Made by a program: the position numbers and the translations under genes. From contig JABISG010000137.1 of the NCBI GenBank assembly GCA_018699955.1, positions 1-64,000 of the forward strand: a DNA stretch of 64,000 nt, written 5' to 3'. Position 1 is the first letter of the stretch. Every line of letters begins with the position of its first letter. The notes beneath the pieces were generated by a model. The model saw nothing but the letters and a program-made list of their open reading frames with translations, did not search any database and was not told the origin of the DNA. Positions 27,165 to 36,746 of the stretch are shown here, piece by piece. This DNA comes from Planctomycetaceae bacterium. Its GTDB lineage: Bacteria; Planctomycetota; Planctomycetia; Planctomycetales; Planctomycetaceae.

Positions 27165-27611
27165 TCAGTGCGACGCGGCGTGTGATTCTGCTTCGTCTTC
27201 CTCGAATTGGCAGCAGCCCGCGCAAAAGCCCGACAATTGCACCGAGCCACACAGGAACATGATGCAATACAAGGCGGTGACGTACATCGTTTTGCCAATG
27301 TAGTTGCTGACCTCCAGGCCAAGCAGGTTGTGCTGTCCGCCAGCGGGTGGGGCAATGTTGGCCCACACCAGCACCGCGCCCAGGCCGATGAGCAATAACG
27401 CAACACACCCGCCGTTCAGCAGCATCTCGCGAAATTTGACCCAGTTGACGGCAAACGTCCAGAACACAATCCACGCCAGCAATCCCAGCAGCACACCATC
27501 GCCGAGCAGTTGGAACAGTTCAAGTACGACATTCCACCCGGCGAATAGAAAATTGATCAGGCTGTCGAAGAAGGCTTGCATCAACTCATCCTCAAACGCA
27601 TCGGTTGGCAT
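27165..27611 (-). CDS. Small integral membrane protein, unrecognised
   Basis: About 148 residues from ATG 27611 (the codon before it is TTG). Four hydrophobic helices are predicted by eye (GVLLGLLAWIVFWTFAV, CVALLLIGLGAVLVW, YVTALYCIMFLCGSVQ and a weaker N-terminal one). The C-terminus has a cysteine cluster CAGCCQFEEDE and a His/Ala tail. No family recognised. It converges with tsaE. Confidence 0.6.
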   Translation of the reverse strand: MPTDAFEDELMQAFFDSLINFLFAGWNVVLELFQLLGDGVLLGLLAWIVFWTFAVNWVKFREMLLNGGCVALLLIGLGAVLVWANIAPPAGGQHNLLGLEVSNYIGKTMYVTALYCIMFLCGSVQLSGFCAGCCQFEEDEAESHAASH

Positions 27612-27958
27612 CAACCGCAGCAGAGACTCGCGATTTGTAACGGCCGATGAATGCAGCGGCCAGATTTTGTACTATGTTCTTATACACAATTCTGGCTGTT
27701 GTTCCAGCCACTGAAGTTGTTCGGCCGTCGATATGCCTGCGGAAAGGTGCTGTTGGGCGTTTCTGCTGACACTCAACGGCCGTGGAGTGAAACTTCGTAT
27801 TCTGGACGAAGCCATCCGGAATTGGTATAAATGAGTGCGTGGCTCCCTCCTGAGTCTCCGCCCGTTTTGCCTTCGCGGAAACTCGAAAACCAGCGCAGCT
27901 TTTCTTTCTGCTTCGTCCTGTCGCATGTTAGTCGTGTGAGTGCATTTCAGGTGATCTC
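27612..27958. other. Divergent intergenic region
   Basis: No gene seen. It separates the membrane protein (minus) from the cytochrome/DUF1553 gene (plus) and must contain both promoters. A loose inverted repeat TTGT..ACAA lies near 27667-27689; otherwise nothing specific. Confidence 0.4.
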
Positions 27959-30900
27959 ATGAAAATATCCCGTTGCTGGAAATCGATGTTCTCACTCTGC
28001 TGCGTGATTTTGTTCAGTGGGAACCTGTTCGCGCAATCGAAACCGCTGCAGTTCGACCGGGACATTCGCCCGATTCTCTCAGACAATTGCTTTCAATGTC
28101 ACGGCCCGGATGACAAGAAGCGGGAAGGAGATCTCCGTCTCGATTTGAAGCAGCAGGCCCTTGGCGATCGCGATGGAACGTTCGCCTTCAAACCGAGCGA
28201 TCTCGATCAGAGTGAAGCGTGGCAGCGAATGACCACCGACGATCCCGACTTGAAGATGCCGCCGGCCGACTCGAACAAGAAACTCTCGTCGAAACAACTC
28301 GCGTTAATCAAGCAGTGGATCGAACAGGGGGCCGAGTGGGTCGATCACTGGTCGTTCGTTGCGCCGGCTCGCTCGAAGATTCCAAAAGTCTCGAACGCGA
28401 AGTGGCCGCGCAATTCGATCGATCATTTTATCCTCGAACGTTTGGATGCCGAGGGACTCAAGCCGTCCTCTGAAGCCGCGCGGCATACATTGATCCGCCG
28501 TTTGAGCTTCGACCTGACGGGACTGCCACCGACTCCGAAAGAAGTCGATGCGTTTCTCAAGGACACTTCGCCGAATGCCTATGAGAAACTGGTTGACCGC
28601 CTGCTCAAGTCACGTCACTACGGCGAACGCATGGCATTGATGTGGCTCGATTTGGCACGCTACGGCGACACCAGCGTGTTCCACGCCGACGGACCTCGCG
28701 ACATGTGGGCCTGGCGGGATCACGTCGTCAATCGGTACAACGAAAACCAACCGTTCAATCAGTTTTCCATCGAACAACTGGCGGGCGACTTGATCCCGAA
28801 GGCGACGCTGAAACAGCGGCTGGCATCCGGCTTCAACCGCAACAACGGCACCACCGATGAAGGGGGCGCGATTGCCGAAGAGTATCGTGTCGAATATGCC
28901 GTCGATCGCGTGAAGACGACGTCAACCACCTGGCTCGGATTGAGCATGGAGTGCGGCCAGTGTCACGAACACAAGTTCGACCCGATCTCGCAGGAAGAGT
29001 ATTACCGATTTTATTCCTACTTTAACGTCAGTGCCGATGCCGGCATGCAAACTCGCGGAGGAAACGCGACGCCGAAGCTGGACATTCCCGATCCGGAAAA
29101 GGAAAAACAGCTACCCGGTTTGCGGAAGAAACTGGCAGTGCAGGAAAAGAGCGTTTCCGGTCACCGCGCGTCGGTCGAACCGGCCTTCCAGCAGTGGGTG
29201 AAGGATCAAGCCGCCGCAGCAGTTGCCGGCTCGTTGGACAAACTGCCCGGCGATCCCCTGTTGCATTTCACTCTCGATGAAGGCAAGGGCAACACCGTCA
29301 AGGATCAAGTCGATGCCAAACGGGTCGGCAAGATCAAAGGGAAGCCGCAGTGGGTGCCGGCGCGGTTCGGTCAGGGATTGAAAATGGACGGGAGCAATTT
29401 CGTCGAGTTGGCAGGCGTGGCTGATTTCGAGCGGACCGACAAATTCTCCTACGGCGGCTGGGTCTCCGCCGGTCCGAAACCGTCCGGTGCAATCGTCGCC
29501 CGCATGGACGATGCCAACGGTTTTCGCGGGTACGACCTGCTGTTAAGCGGTGGACACGTCGAAGTGCATATCGTTCACAAGTGGCCGGAGAACGCGGTCA
29601 AGGTCCGTACGAAGAAGCCGATCGAATCCGACGGCTGGCATCACATCTGCGCGACATATGACGGATCGTCGAAGGCGGCGGGAATTGCGATTTATGTCGA
29701 TGGACAATCGCAGGAGTGGGACATTCAACAAAACGGTTTGACGGAGACGATTCGCACGAAGAAGCCGTTTCACATCGGCAGCCGGAATCCCGGTGGTCGG
29801 CTGAAGGGAACCGTAGACGACGTCCGAGTTTTCAAACGCCAGTTGACCGCGATTGAAGTCCAGGCGCTGGCGATGTCGAATCCGATCACCCCAATTCTGG
29901 CGGTCGCTGCCGACAAACGCACCAAGGAACAAGTGCAAACGCTTCGCGATTATTATCTGAATAACGACGATCCCAGGTACGGCGAACTCGTCAAGCAGCG
30001 GGACAAACTCAAAGCGGAAGAGGTGGAATTGCTCAAGCCGCTGACAAGCGTGATGGTGATGCAGAACCCGGGCAAGCTGCGCGACACGTTCATCCTCAAC
30101 CGCGGTGCCTACGACTCGCCGACCGACAAGAAAGTGGAACCGGGCACGCCGGCCATCCTGCCCCCGATGCCGAAAGACGCGCCGCAAAACCGACTCGGTA
30201 TGGCGCAATGGTTGTTCCAGGCCGATCACCCGCTGACGTCTCGCGTCGCAGTCAATCGCTATTGGCAATTGCTGTTCGGTCAGGGGTTGGTCACCACGCC
30301 GGAAGACTTCGGTTCACAGGGCGAGTTCCCCAGTCATCGGGAATTGCTCGATTGGTTGGCGGTCGATTTTCGCGAAAGTGGTTGGGACGTTAAACGCATG
30401 CTCAAGCAAATGGTGATGTCGGCGACGTACCGGCAGACATCGAACATTCGTCCCGAACTGCTCAATCAGGATTCGGACAACCGGTTGCTGGCCCGTGGCC
30501 CGCGATTCCGGTTACAGGGAGAATTCATCCGCGATAATGCCTTGGCTGTCAGTGGTTTGTTGGTCACGAAGATGGGCGGACCGGGTGTCAAGCCGTATCA
30601 ACCGCCGGGATTGTGGAGAGAGGTTGGACTGGGTGGCAATCCCAGATTCTCGCAAGATCACGCCGACAAATTGTATCGCCGCAGCATTTACACATACTGG
30701 AAGCGGTCGGCCCCACCGCCGAGCATGCAGATTTTCGACGCGCCGACGCGCGAGAAATGCGCGGCCCGCCGTCCCCGCACGAACACGCCGCTGCAGGCGT
30801 TGGTCACACTGAACGACGTCCAGTTCGTCGAAGCCGCGCGTAACCTGGCCCAGCGGATGATGAAGGATGGTGGAACCGGCCCGGAAGACCGTTCGACATT

Positions 30901-31132
30901 CGCCTACCTGTTAGCCGTGTCGCGCAAGCCGCGTGAATCGGAACGGATCGTCATGCTTAATGTCTACAATTCCAGCCTCGAACATTTTCGGAAAGATGAG
31001 AAGGCCGCCAAAGATCTCCTTGGAATCGGCGAGTCGAAACGCGACGAATCGCTCGATGCAGCAGAACACGCCGCCTGGACCGTCGTTGCCGGATTGGTGT
31101 TGAATCTCGATGAAACCCTGACGCGGGAATGA
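27959..31132 (+). CDS. Planctomycete cytochrome, DUF1549/DUF1553 with LamG insert (set A)
   Basis: A 1057-residue exported protein (signal about 1-25, ending NLFAQ). It begins with the planctomycete cytochrome C motif RPILSDNCFQCHGPDDKKR (CxxCH). DUF1549 follows (NSIDHFILERLDAEGLKPS, LIRRLSFDLTGLPPTPKEVD), then a LamG-like sandwich (about 430-640, HHICATYDGSSKAAGIAIYV). The C-terminal DUF1553 has FRLQGEFIRDNALAVSGLLV, TNTPLQALVTLND and WTVVAGLVLNLDETLTRE. These proteins always accompany DUF1501 proteins in planctomycetes, and one lies 74 bp downstream. A role in periplasmic oxidation coupled to polymer breakdown has been suggested for the family but is not proven. Confidence 0.92.
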   Translation: MKISRCWKSMFSLCCVILFSGNLFAQSKPLQFDRDIRPILSDNCFQCHGPDDKKREGDLRLDLKQQALGDRDGTFAFKPSDLDQSEAWQRMTTDDPDLKMPPADSNKKLSSKQLALIKQWIEQGAEWVDHWSFVAPARSKIPKVSNAKWPRNSIDHFILERLDAEGLKPSSEAARHTLIRRLSFDLTGLPPTPKEVDAFLKDTSPNAYEKLVDRLLKSRHYGERMALMWLDLARYGDTSVFHADGPRDMWAWRDHVVNRYNENQPFNQFSIEQLAGDLIPKATLKQRLASGFNRNNGTTDEGGAIAEEYRVEYAVDRVKTTSTTWLGLSMECGQCHEHKFDPISQEEYYRFYSYFNVSADAGMQTRGGNATPKLDIPDPEKEKQLPGLRKKLAVQEKSVSGHRASVEPAFQQWVKDQAAAAVAGSLDKLPGDPLLHFTLDEGKGNTVKDQVDAKRVGKIKGKPQWVPARFGQGLKMDGSNFVELAGVADFERTDKFSYGGWVSAGPKPSGAIVARMDDANGFRGYDLLLSGGHVEVHIVHKWPENAVKVRTKKPIESDGWHHICATYDGSSKAAGIAIYVDGQSQEWDIQQNGLTETIRTKKPFHIGSRNPGGRLKGTVDDVRVFKRQLTAIEVQALAMSNPITPILAVAADKRTKEQVQTLRDYYLNNDDPRYGELVKQRDKLKAEEVELLKPLTSVMVMQNPGKLRDTFILNRGAYDSPTDKKVEPGTPAILPPMPKDAPQNRLGMAQWLFQADHPLTSRVAVNRYWQLLFGQGLVTTPEDFGSQGEFPSHRELLDWLAVDFRESGWDVKRMLKQMVMSATYRQTSNIRPELLNQDSDNRLLARGPRFRLQGEFIRDNALAVSGLLVTKMGGPGVKPYQPPGLWREVGLGGNPRFSQDHADKLYRRSIYTYWKRSAPPPSMQIFDAPTREKCAARRPRTNTPLQALVTLNDVQFVEAARNLAQRMMKDGGTGPEDRSTFAYLLAVSRKPRESERIVMLNVYNSSLEHFRKDEKAAKDLLGIGESKRDESLDAAEHAAWTVVAGLVLNLDETLTRE

Positions 31133-31206
31133 AGCGAACGTCGAACGTTGAGAGTTTTCGCACAGCGCAAGCCAACATCGAAAAGTAGTCAAAGAAGGAA
31201 ATCACA

Positions 31207-32694
31207 ATGACCCACGCCCAATTCGATGTTCAAAGTTCAATGTTGGATGTTCAACGTTCACTCACCCGGCGGCAGTTGTTGTCGGGAACGCGCAGCTGTT
31301 TGGGGGCGGCGGCGTTGGCCACGTTGATGGGAAACACGGGCATCGCCAAGGATGCGCCGAAACAGAATTCGATCGGCGGGTTGCCCGAGTTGCCGCACTT
31401 CCCCGGGAAGGCGAAACGGGTGATCTACCTGTTCATGGCGGGCGGTCCCAGCCACATCGACCTGTTCGACTATAAGCCGGTGCTGAGAAAGCTGCACGGT
31501 ACCCAGCTTCCCGAATCGGTCCGCAAAGGACAGCGGCTGACCGGAATGACCAGCGGGCAGAAATCGTTTCCGTGCGTCGCGCCGATGTTCAAGTTCAAAC
31601 GGTATGGCGAGCGCGGGACCTGGGTGAACAGCGAACTGCTGCCGCACACCGCTTCCATCGTCGATGATATCGCCATCATCCGCACGATGAACACCGAAGC
31701 GATCAATCACGATCCGGCAATCACTTACATCAACACCGGAACGCAACAGTTGGGGCGGCCCAGTTTTGGTTCGTGGCTCAGCTACGGTCTCGGCAGCCCC
31801 AACAAGAATCTGCCCTCGTATGTCACCATGATTTCGGTCGGTGCATCGCCGGGACAAGCGCTTTATTCACGCTTGTGGGGCAGTGGATTTCTGCCCTCGA
31901 AACATCAGGGCGTGCAGTTTCGCAGTGGAAGCGATCCCGTCTTGTTCCTGTCGAATCCCGCCGGTGTGAGCGGCGAACTTCGCCGCAAGATGCTCGACGG
32001 TCTGAAGAAAATCAACGCCGAAAATTTTGAGATAACCGGCGATCCGGAGGTCGAAGCGCGGATTGCACAATACGAAATGGCCTACCGCATGCAGACGTCG
32101 GTTCCCGACTTGATGAGTCTCAAGGACGAACCGAAATCGACGTTTGATTTATACGGACCCGACTCACAAAAACCGGGGACATTCGCGGCCAATTGTGTGC
32201 TGGCCCGCCGCATGGCCGAACGCGGTGTGCCGTTCGTCCAGTTGTTTCACCGTGGCTGGGACCAGCACGGCAGTCTGCCCAAGTCGATCCGCACGAACTG
32301 CAAGGGAACCGATCAACCGGCTGCCGCCTTGGTAAAAGACCTCAAACAACGCGGCATGTTGGACGACACGATCGTCATTTGCGGCGGTGAATTCGGGCGG
32401 ACGATTTACAGTCAGGGAACACTTACGAAAGACAATCACGGCCGCGATCATCATGGCCGCTGTTTTTCGACGTGGGTTGCCGGCGGTGGTTTCAAACCGG
32501 GAATCGACTACGGTCAGACCGACGATCACTGCTACAACATCGTCGCCGACCCGGTCCACATCAGCGACCTGAACGCCACCGTGCTGCACTGCTTGGGTAT
32601 CGACCACAAACGATTCACGGTCAAATATCAGGGCCTCGACTGGCGACTCAGCGGCGTCGATGGACACGACGTCGTCCCCGGCCTGTTGGCCTGA
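31207..32694 (+). CDS. DUF1501 family exported protein (set A)
   Basis: A 495-residue DUF1501 protein, partner of the upstream DUF1549/DUF1553 gene. AAGGA precedes ATG 31207 at good spacing. Family motifs: KRVIYLFMAGGPSHIDLFDY, SELLPHTASIVDDIAIIRTM, FGSWLSYGLGS, VICGGEFGRTIYSQG, KDNHGRDHHGRCFSTWVAGG. The signal is RRQLLSGTRSCLGAAALATL, a Tat-like arrangement. The stretch before it (residues 5-18) is encoded by a short direct repeat (31221-31260) and is a lineage-specific extension, so the functional start could also be the in-frame ATG at 31240. Confidence 0.92.
   Translation: MTHAQFDVQSSMLDVQRSLTRRQLLSGTRSCLGAAALATLMGNTGIAKDAPKQNSIGGLPELPHFPGKAKRVIYLFMAGGPSHIDLFDYKPVLRKLHGTQLPESVRKGQRLTGMTSGQKSFPCVAPMFKFKRYGERGTWVNSELLPHTASIVDDIAIIRTMNTEAINHDPAITYINTGTQQLGRPSFGSWLSYGLGSPNKNLPSYVTMISVGASPGQALYSRLWGSGFLPSKHQGVQFRSGSDPVLFLSNPAGVSGELRRKMLDGLKKINAENFEITGDPEVEARIAQYEMAYRMQTSVPDLMSLKDEPKSTFDLYGPDSQKPGTFAANCVLARRMAERGVPFVQLFHRGWDQHGSLPKSIRTNCKGTDQPAAALVKDLKQRGMLDDTIVICGGEFGRTIYSQGTLTKDNHGRDHHGRCFSTWVAGGGFKPGIDYGQTDDHCYNIVADPVHISDLNATVLHCLGIDHKRFTVKYQGLDWRLSGVDGHDVVPGLLA
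31221..31260 (+). repeat. Short direct repeat encoding the N-terminal extension
   Basis: GATGTTCAA..GTTCA occurs twice (31225-31238 and 31246-31259), separated by ATGTTG. It is translated as DVQSS MLDVQRS. The same style of low-complexity sequence is seen just upstream (GCGAACGTCGAAC at 31134-31146) and again after the sigma-factor gene (56712-56724). Confidence 0.6.
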
Positions 32695-32764
32695 CGGCGC
32701 AAAGTGAAATTATCGAAACGATGATTTCCACTGTTGCATGCCGACGGCGGTCGCGTTGTGATGT

Positions 32765-33883
32765 TTACACGACCAGCGCATCGGTGTCGGCGTGCAGAAA
32801 CCATTTGTCTAACACCACGCTGCGATTGAACCACTCGGTCTTCAGCAGACGACCGGCAAGTGCCTGCAGCCAGCCAGCTGGCAACCAACCCGCGGCGCCC
32901 GATGTTCGCGGCGTGCCGAATCGGGCCGTGATTTGGTCGCGGTACGGCAGCAGCGAGTCGCGACGGTAATTGCCGTTTGCGTTTGCGATGACGGCGGCCG
33001 CCATCAAGCCCGATTCGACCGCAGGACGAATTCCCTCGCCGCTTTGCGGGTAGGCAAGTCCGGCGGCATCGCCAATCAGCAGCACGCCATCGTCCAGCAA
33101 TTCGGGCGGCCGGCCTTCGTACAATTGGTAGGCGTGTCCGTGCATTCGGGCGGGAATTTCAACATCGAGTTTGCCGCTGCTGCGGAGAAATTCACAGAAC
33201 TCCGCCACGTGCCGCGATAACTGTTCGGGCCGCACGCGACCGAGTCCGATGTTGAGGAAGTTCCCTTTACGAAAGCACCAGCCGTACCCTTTCAGATCGG
33301 CGCAGAAAAACAACTGGGGAACTTTCGGATCGACGTGTACTTTGTCCAACTGATTCGCGGGGACTTCAAACTCGATTTCCTGCGCACCGACGGTCCACGC
33401 CTGCCGATTTTTTCGTCCGCTAAGCGACCGAGCGATGGGGCAGAAATGTCCGCCCGCTCCAACGAGAAGTTTCGTTTCGATTTGGTCGTTGATCAGCCAA
33501 CCGTCACTTGAGCGCTCGATTGTCTTGACTGCTTCGCCGAGCCGCGTTCGCGCGCCGCAGCATTCGAGCAGGTAATGATCGAACTCGCAACGGCGGATAC
33601 CGTAGCTGATCACTCTTTCGTAGGAAGTCTCGACTTCTTTGCCGCCAATCGTTCCCGTACGGAAACCGGTAATCGGTTGGCAGACACGCCCGTTGGCATA
33701 TTCGGTCGGATCAAGGGCGAGTTCTTCGAGTACCGGGGGCGTTACCCAGCCGGCGCACGTTTTGTCGCGGGGAAAAACCTGCTTGTCGATGACCAGAACA
33801 TCGACACCGGCCTGCCGCAGTTTCCCCGCACAAGTGGAACCGGCCGGTCCTCCGCCGACAATTAAGACGTCACAACGATCCAT
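32765..33883 (-). CDS. FAD-dependent reductase, geranylgeranyl-reductase-like
   Basis: A 372-residue flavoprotein. An N-terminal Rossmann motif DVLIVGGGPAGSTCAGKLRQ binds FAD, and DGVLLIGDAAGLAYPQSGEG is the second FAD (GD) motif. FPRDKTCAGWVTPPVLEEL is the family's early PRxKxCGG-like segment. These features place it in the geranylgeranyl reductase/halogenase-type group, which saturates isoprenoid double bonds or oxidises small molecules. It begins 36 bp after the cfa-like gene stop on the same strand, so the two are an operon and a lipid-related substrate is likely, though not shown. Confidence 0.82.
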   Translation of the reverse strand: MDRCDVLIVGGGPAGSTCAGKLRQAGVDVLVIDKQVFPRDKTCAGWVTPPVLEELALDPTEYANGRVCQPITGFRTGTIGGKEVETSYERVISYGIRRCEFDHYLLECCGARTRLGEAVKTIERSSDGWLINDQIETKLLVGAGGHFCPIARSLSGRKNRQAWTVGAQEIEFEVPANQLDKVHVDPKVPQLFFCADLKGYGWCFRKGNFLNIGLGRVRPEQLSRHVAEFCEFLRSSGKLDVEIPARMHGHAYQLYEGRPPELLDDGVLLIGDAAGLAYPQSGEGIRPAVESGLMAAAVIANANGNYRRDSLLPYRDQITARFGTPRTSGAAGWLPAGWLQALAGRLLKTEWFNRSVVLDKWFLHADTDALVV

Positions 33884-33919
33884 TGCAGGCTTCCGGTTAT
33901 CGTGAGCCTTTTTACCACG

Positions 33920-35272
33920 TCACTCCGCGCCAAACAGGTCAGCGGGTGATGTCTCATTCCTGCTGTACTGGTAGTCGCGGGTTCGCGGCACGGTGTTGTT
34001 GCTGCCGTGGGAGAACAACACCTGAAAGAGCTGCAACCGGCCGGACTCGAACGCCGCCACCGAACCGGCCAGATAGAGCCGCCAAGCTCGAACAAATTCG
34101 TCGTCGAACATGTTCCGCACCTCTTCGACGGAATTCTCGAATCGGTGGTACCAATGCCGTATTGTCTGCGCGTAATGCAGGCGAATGTTTTCGACGTCGA
34201 GTATGGAGAAGTCGGCGACCTCAAAAATGTCCATCATCTCGCGCAACGCAGGCGGATAGGCGCCGGGAAAAATACGGCGTTCCATCCATGCGTCGAAAGG
34301 CCGTGGCCAGTTTGTGCCGATCGAGTGAATCAATCCCAGGCCGTTCGGCTTCAGCACACGGTCGATGACACGCCCCAACAGGCTGTAGTTCTTCAGGCCG
34401 ACGTGTTCCAGCATGCCGACCGATACGAATTTGTCGCAGCGGCCGCTGATGTTTCTCCAATCGTCTTCGATGAACTCGACTCGGTCACCGATGCCGATCT
34501 CTTCGGCCTGCTCGCGAGAATATTTGATTTGCTCACTTGAAATGTTAAAAGCGCGCACCTTGACGTCGTAGTGTTTTGCCATATGCAAAGCCAACGCGCC
34601 CCACCCACAACCGGCTTCAATCACTTCTTCGCCCGGCTCCAGGCGCAACTTGCGGCAGATGTGGTCCATCTTCGCCGCCTGTGCTTCTTCCAACCCCGTG
34701 TTGGGCGTGGGGAAATAGGCGCAGGTGTAGAGCATCTGTTCGTCGAGCCACAGCCGGTAGAAATCGTTGCCCAGATTGTAGTGGGTGTGAATGTTGTCTC
34801 TGGATTGCTTGAGGCTGGAACCCCGGGGCTTATGCCACCAATCGAGTAGCCGCTGATGCCAGCCTCGTCCTTGCAATCCCGGTTCCCCGTCCGAGTCAAT
34901 CGACGTCAGGAAGCCGATAAGATCTCCCTCAACCTGCAAGCGGCCCTCGGTAAACGCTTCGCCGATTTGATACTGCGGGTCGAGCAACAGCCGCCAGAGG
35001 GTTCTGCGATCTTGAATGAGAACGCAGGCGATTGGACTGTCGCAGGTTGGGATCGACTCGCCGTTCCAAAATCGGATGGTGACCGGCGGGTTGCCAACCA
35101 GTTCCAGCAGCCGTTGCATTGTCCGTTGTTCCCAACGGAAAACGCGGCCTGTTGCGGAAGGGGGAGCGGACGACTCCCGTCGGCTGGCCGTTTGGGGAGT
35201 CGGTTGACACGACGCACCGTTTCGTTGCGTCGTGTCAACCGCGTCTGTCTGTTTCAGAGTTGACGGCTCCAT
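33920..35272 (-). CDS. cfa: Cyclopropane-fatty-acyl-phospholipid synthase family methyltransferase
   Basis: Up to 450 residues. The SAM-dependent methyltransferase core starts with THYNLGNDFYRLWLD and the SAM motif VIEAGCGWGALALHMAKHYD, followed by GMLEHVG, IHSIGTNWPRPFDAWMERR and FPGAYPP, all typical of CFA synthases that methylenate or methylate phospholipid acyl chains at the membrane. The first 50 residues are not conserved and overlap a perfect 16-bp inverted repeat (35201-35241), so translation may really begin nearer MQRLLELVGN (ATG about 35119). Followed by the FAD reductase in an operon. Confidence 0.9.
   Translation of the reverse strand: MEPSTLKQTDAVDTTQRNGASCQPTPQTASRRESSAPPSATGRVFRWEQRTMQRLLELVGNPPVTIRFWNGESIPTCDSPIACVLIQDRRTLWRLLLDPQYQIGEAFTEGRLQVEGDLIGFLTSIDSDGEPGLQGRGWHQRLLDWWHKPRGSSLKQSRDNIHTHYNLGNDFYRLWLDEQMLYTCAYFPTPNTGLEEAQAAKMDHICRKLRLEPGEEVIEAGCGWGALALHMAKHYDVKVRAFNISSEQIKYSREQAEEIGIGDRVEFIEDDWRNISGRCDKFVSVGMLEHVGLKNYSLLGRVIDRVLKPNGLGLIHSIGTNWPRPFDAWMERRIFPGAYPPALREMMDIFEVADFSILDVENIRLHYAQTIRHWYHRFENSVEEVRNMFDDEFVRAWRLYLAGSVAAFESGRLQLFQVLFSHGSNNTVPRTRDYQYSRNETSPADLFGAE
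35171..35241 (-). promoter_or_regulatory. Two adjacent stem-loops at the 5' end of the cfa-like gene
   Basis: A perfect 16-bp inverted repeat (arms 35201-35216 and 35226-35241, 9-base loop) is followed in transcript order by a second stem, CGACTCCC (35171-35178) with GGGAGTCG (35195-35202). The two share two bases. They sit within the first 35 annotated codons or in the leader if translation starts later. Candidate RNA control element or palindromic repeat. Confidence 0.45.
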
Positions 35273-35458
35273 AATGCACTCCGGAAAACCGCAGGCAGCC
35301 CATCCAGCAAATGCACATCCATTCTAAACGTTTAAGAACGCCAATCAAGAACCGTTTTTCGCCCGCACCGGTCGCGAAGTCGATGGGCAATCGCGTTGCC
35401 GCATCTCTTCGCCAACCGGTACAACTTAATAAGTCACTGCTTCGCTACGTTCGGCAGG

Positions 35459-36466
35459 CTAACTCAGACCGTAAAACTTCACGGCGTTGTCGTAAAACAG
35501 CTTCTGGCGGAACTTCGCTGAGCGGTCGGCGACGATTGTTTTCAAGGCATCGACCCATTGGGAATAGGTTGCTTTCAGCGTGCAGACCGGCCAGTCGCCG
35601 CCGAAGTAACACCGATCCTCGCCGAACGTCTCCAGGCAGAAGTTGATGTTGGGAGCCAGATCGGCCGGCTTCCAGCTTCCCTTCTCAGCGGTCACCACAA
35701 TGCCGGAGATTTTGCAGACCGTATTCTCCAATGCGGCCGCCGCCTTCATTCCCGCTTTCCACTTGTTACGGAGTTTCTTGTCGGTCGAGGTGACACTCAT
35801 GTTGCCGCAGTGATCGACGACGAATCGGGTTCCTGGACACTTTTCGGCGAGCCGTGCTCCGTCGAGGATTTCGTCGGGCCGCATGCACAAGTCGAAACTC
35901 AATCCGAGTTTGCCCAGCAACTGGGAATTCTCAACGAATCGCGGTTCCAGGCAGAGTTTTTCCGGCCGGTCGGGATCGTGCAAGACGGTTCGCACGCCGC
36001 GGATGTATTTGTTCTTCGCGTACTTGGTGATGTAGTCCTTGAACGATTCGGATTGCGGATAACCACCAATGACCGCAGCCTCCATCGGGTTGTCGTCACG
36101 CCCGCAGAGGTCGATGACGTACTCTGCCTCTTTGACTTGATGTGACGGATCGACGTTGACCTCCATGTACACGGTCTTGGCGACGTTCAAGCCCTTGGTT
36201 GCTTTCAGATAGTCGGACATGACGAAACTGCGATTGATTGCCTGCACGGCATCGCCCTTGAGCCAGGGCAGTTTGAGCAGTTTGACATCCCACAAATGCT
36301 GGTGCGTATCGACGATGGGGATCGAGTCCTCTTTCACCGCTTTGCCTTTCTTCTCGGCTGCCCGTGCAGTGGCGAATTGGGGAGGGACGAGCGAAGAGGC
36401 AATGCCGACACCGGCCAACGCCGCAGATTGGGTTAGAAACTCCCGGCGGCTCGAAACGCGACTCAT
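35459..36466 (-). CDS. Tat-exported amidohydrolase (amidohydrolase-2 family)
   Basis: About 335 residues from ATG 36466 (MSRVSSRREFLTQSAALAG), chosen for the twin-arginine signal; the frame extends upstream only with unlikely sequence. The mature part is a TIM-barrel amidohydrolase: metal-binding VDTHQHLWD, FVVDHCGNMS with a catalytic His, ENTVCKISGIV, and YFGGDWPVC carrying the final Asp. Similarity in motif order is to lactonases and decarboxylases of the fuconolactonase/ACMSD group; the substrate is unknown. It is transcribed away from the GT39-like gene. Confidence 0.85.
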   Translation of the reverse strand: MSRVSSRREFLTQSAALAGVGIASSLVPPQFATARAAEKKGKAVKEDSIPIVDTHQHLWDVKLLKLPWLKGDAVQAINRSFVMSDYLKATKGLNVAKTVYMEVNVDPSHQVKEAEYVIDLCGRDDNPMEAAVIGGYPQSESFKDYITKYAKNKYIRGVRTVLHDPDRPEKLCLEPRFVENSQLLGKLGLSFDLCMRPDEILDGARLAEKCPGTRFVVDHCGNMSVTSTDKKLRNKWKAGMKAAAALENTVCKISGIVVTAEKGSWKPADLAPNINFCLETFGEDRCYFGGDWPVCTLKATYSQWVDALKTIVADRSAKFRQKLFYDNAVKFYGLS

Positions 36467-36746
36467 GCTGCTATCTCCCGGTTGATTTGTCGTAAATGAT
36501 GTCACACGTGGTGTCCATTTATCGTAAACCAAACCGGCGGCTAAGGAAACAGGGGCGGACGGAGGGCTCAGCGTTTTTGACGCAAAGGCGCGAAGCGACA
36601 CGGGTTCGCAAAGAAAGTCGAGATGCAAGAAAAGGCGGGAAGAAACGACTGGCAGAACTTCACAACACGACTGTACCTCCCGGATCGCCTTGGTCGGGTT
36701 GCAGCCGGAGTGGCCGCGTTTCTCGAATCCAGCTACGATGTGAGCG
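36467..36746. other. Divergent gap with a degenerate ACGCAAAGGCG-type repeat
   Basis: No gene. Around 36575-36620 the sequence GACGCAAAGGCGCGAAGCG, then TTCGCAAAGAAAG, looks like one eroded unit of a low-complexity repeat of the CAAAG/GCGCGAAG type. Confidence 0.35.
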
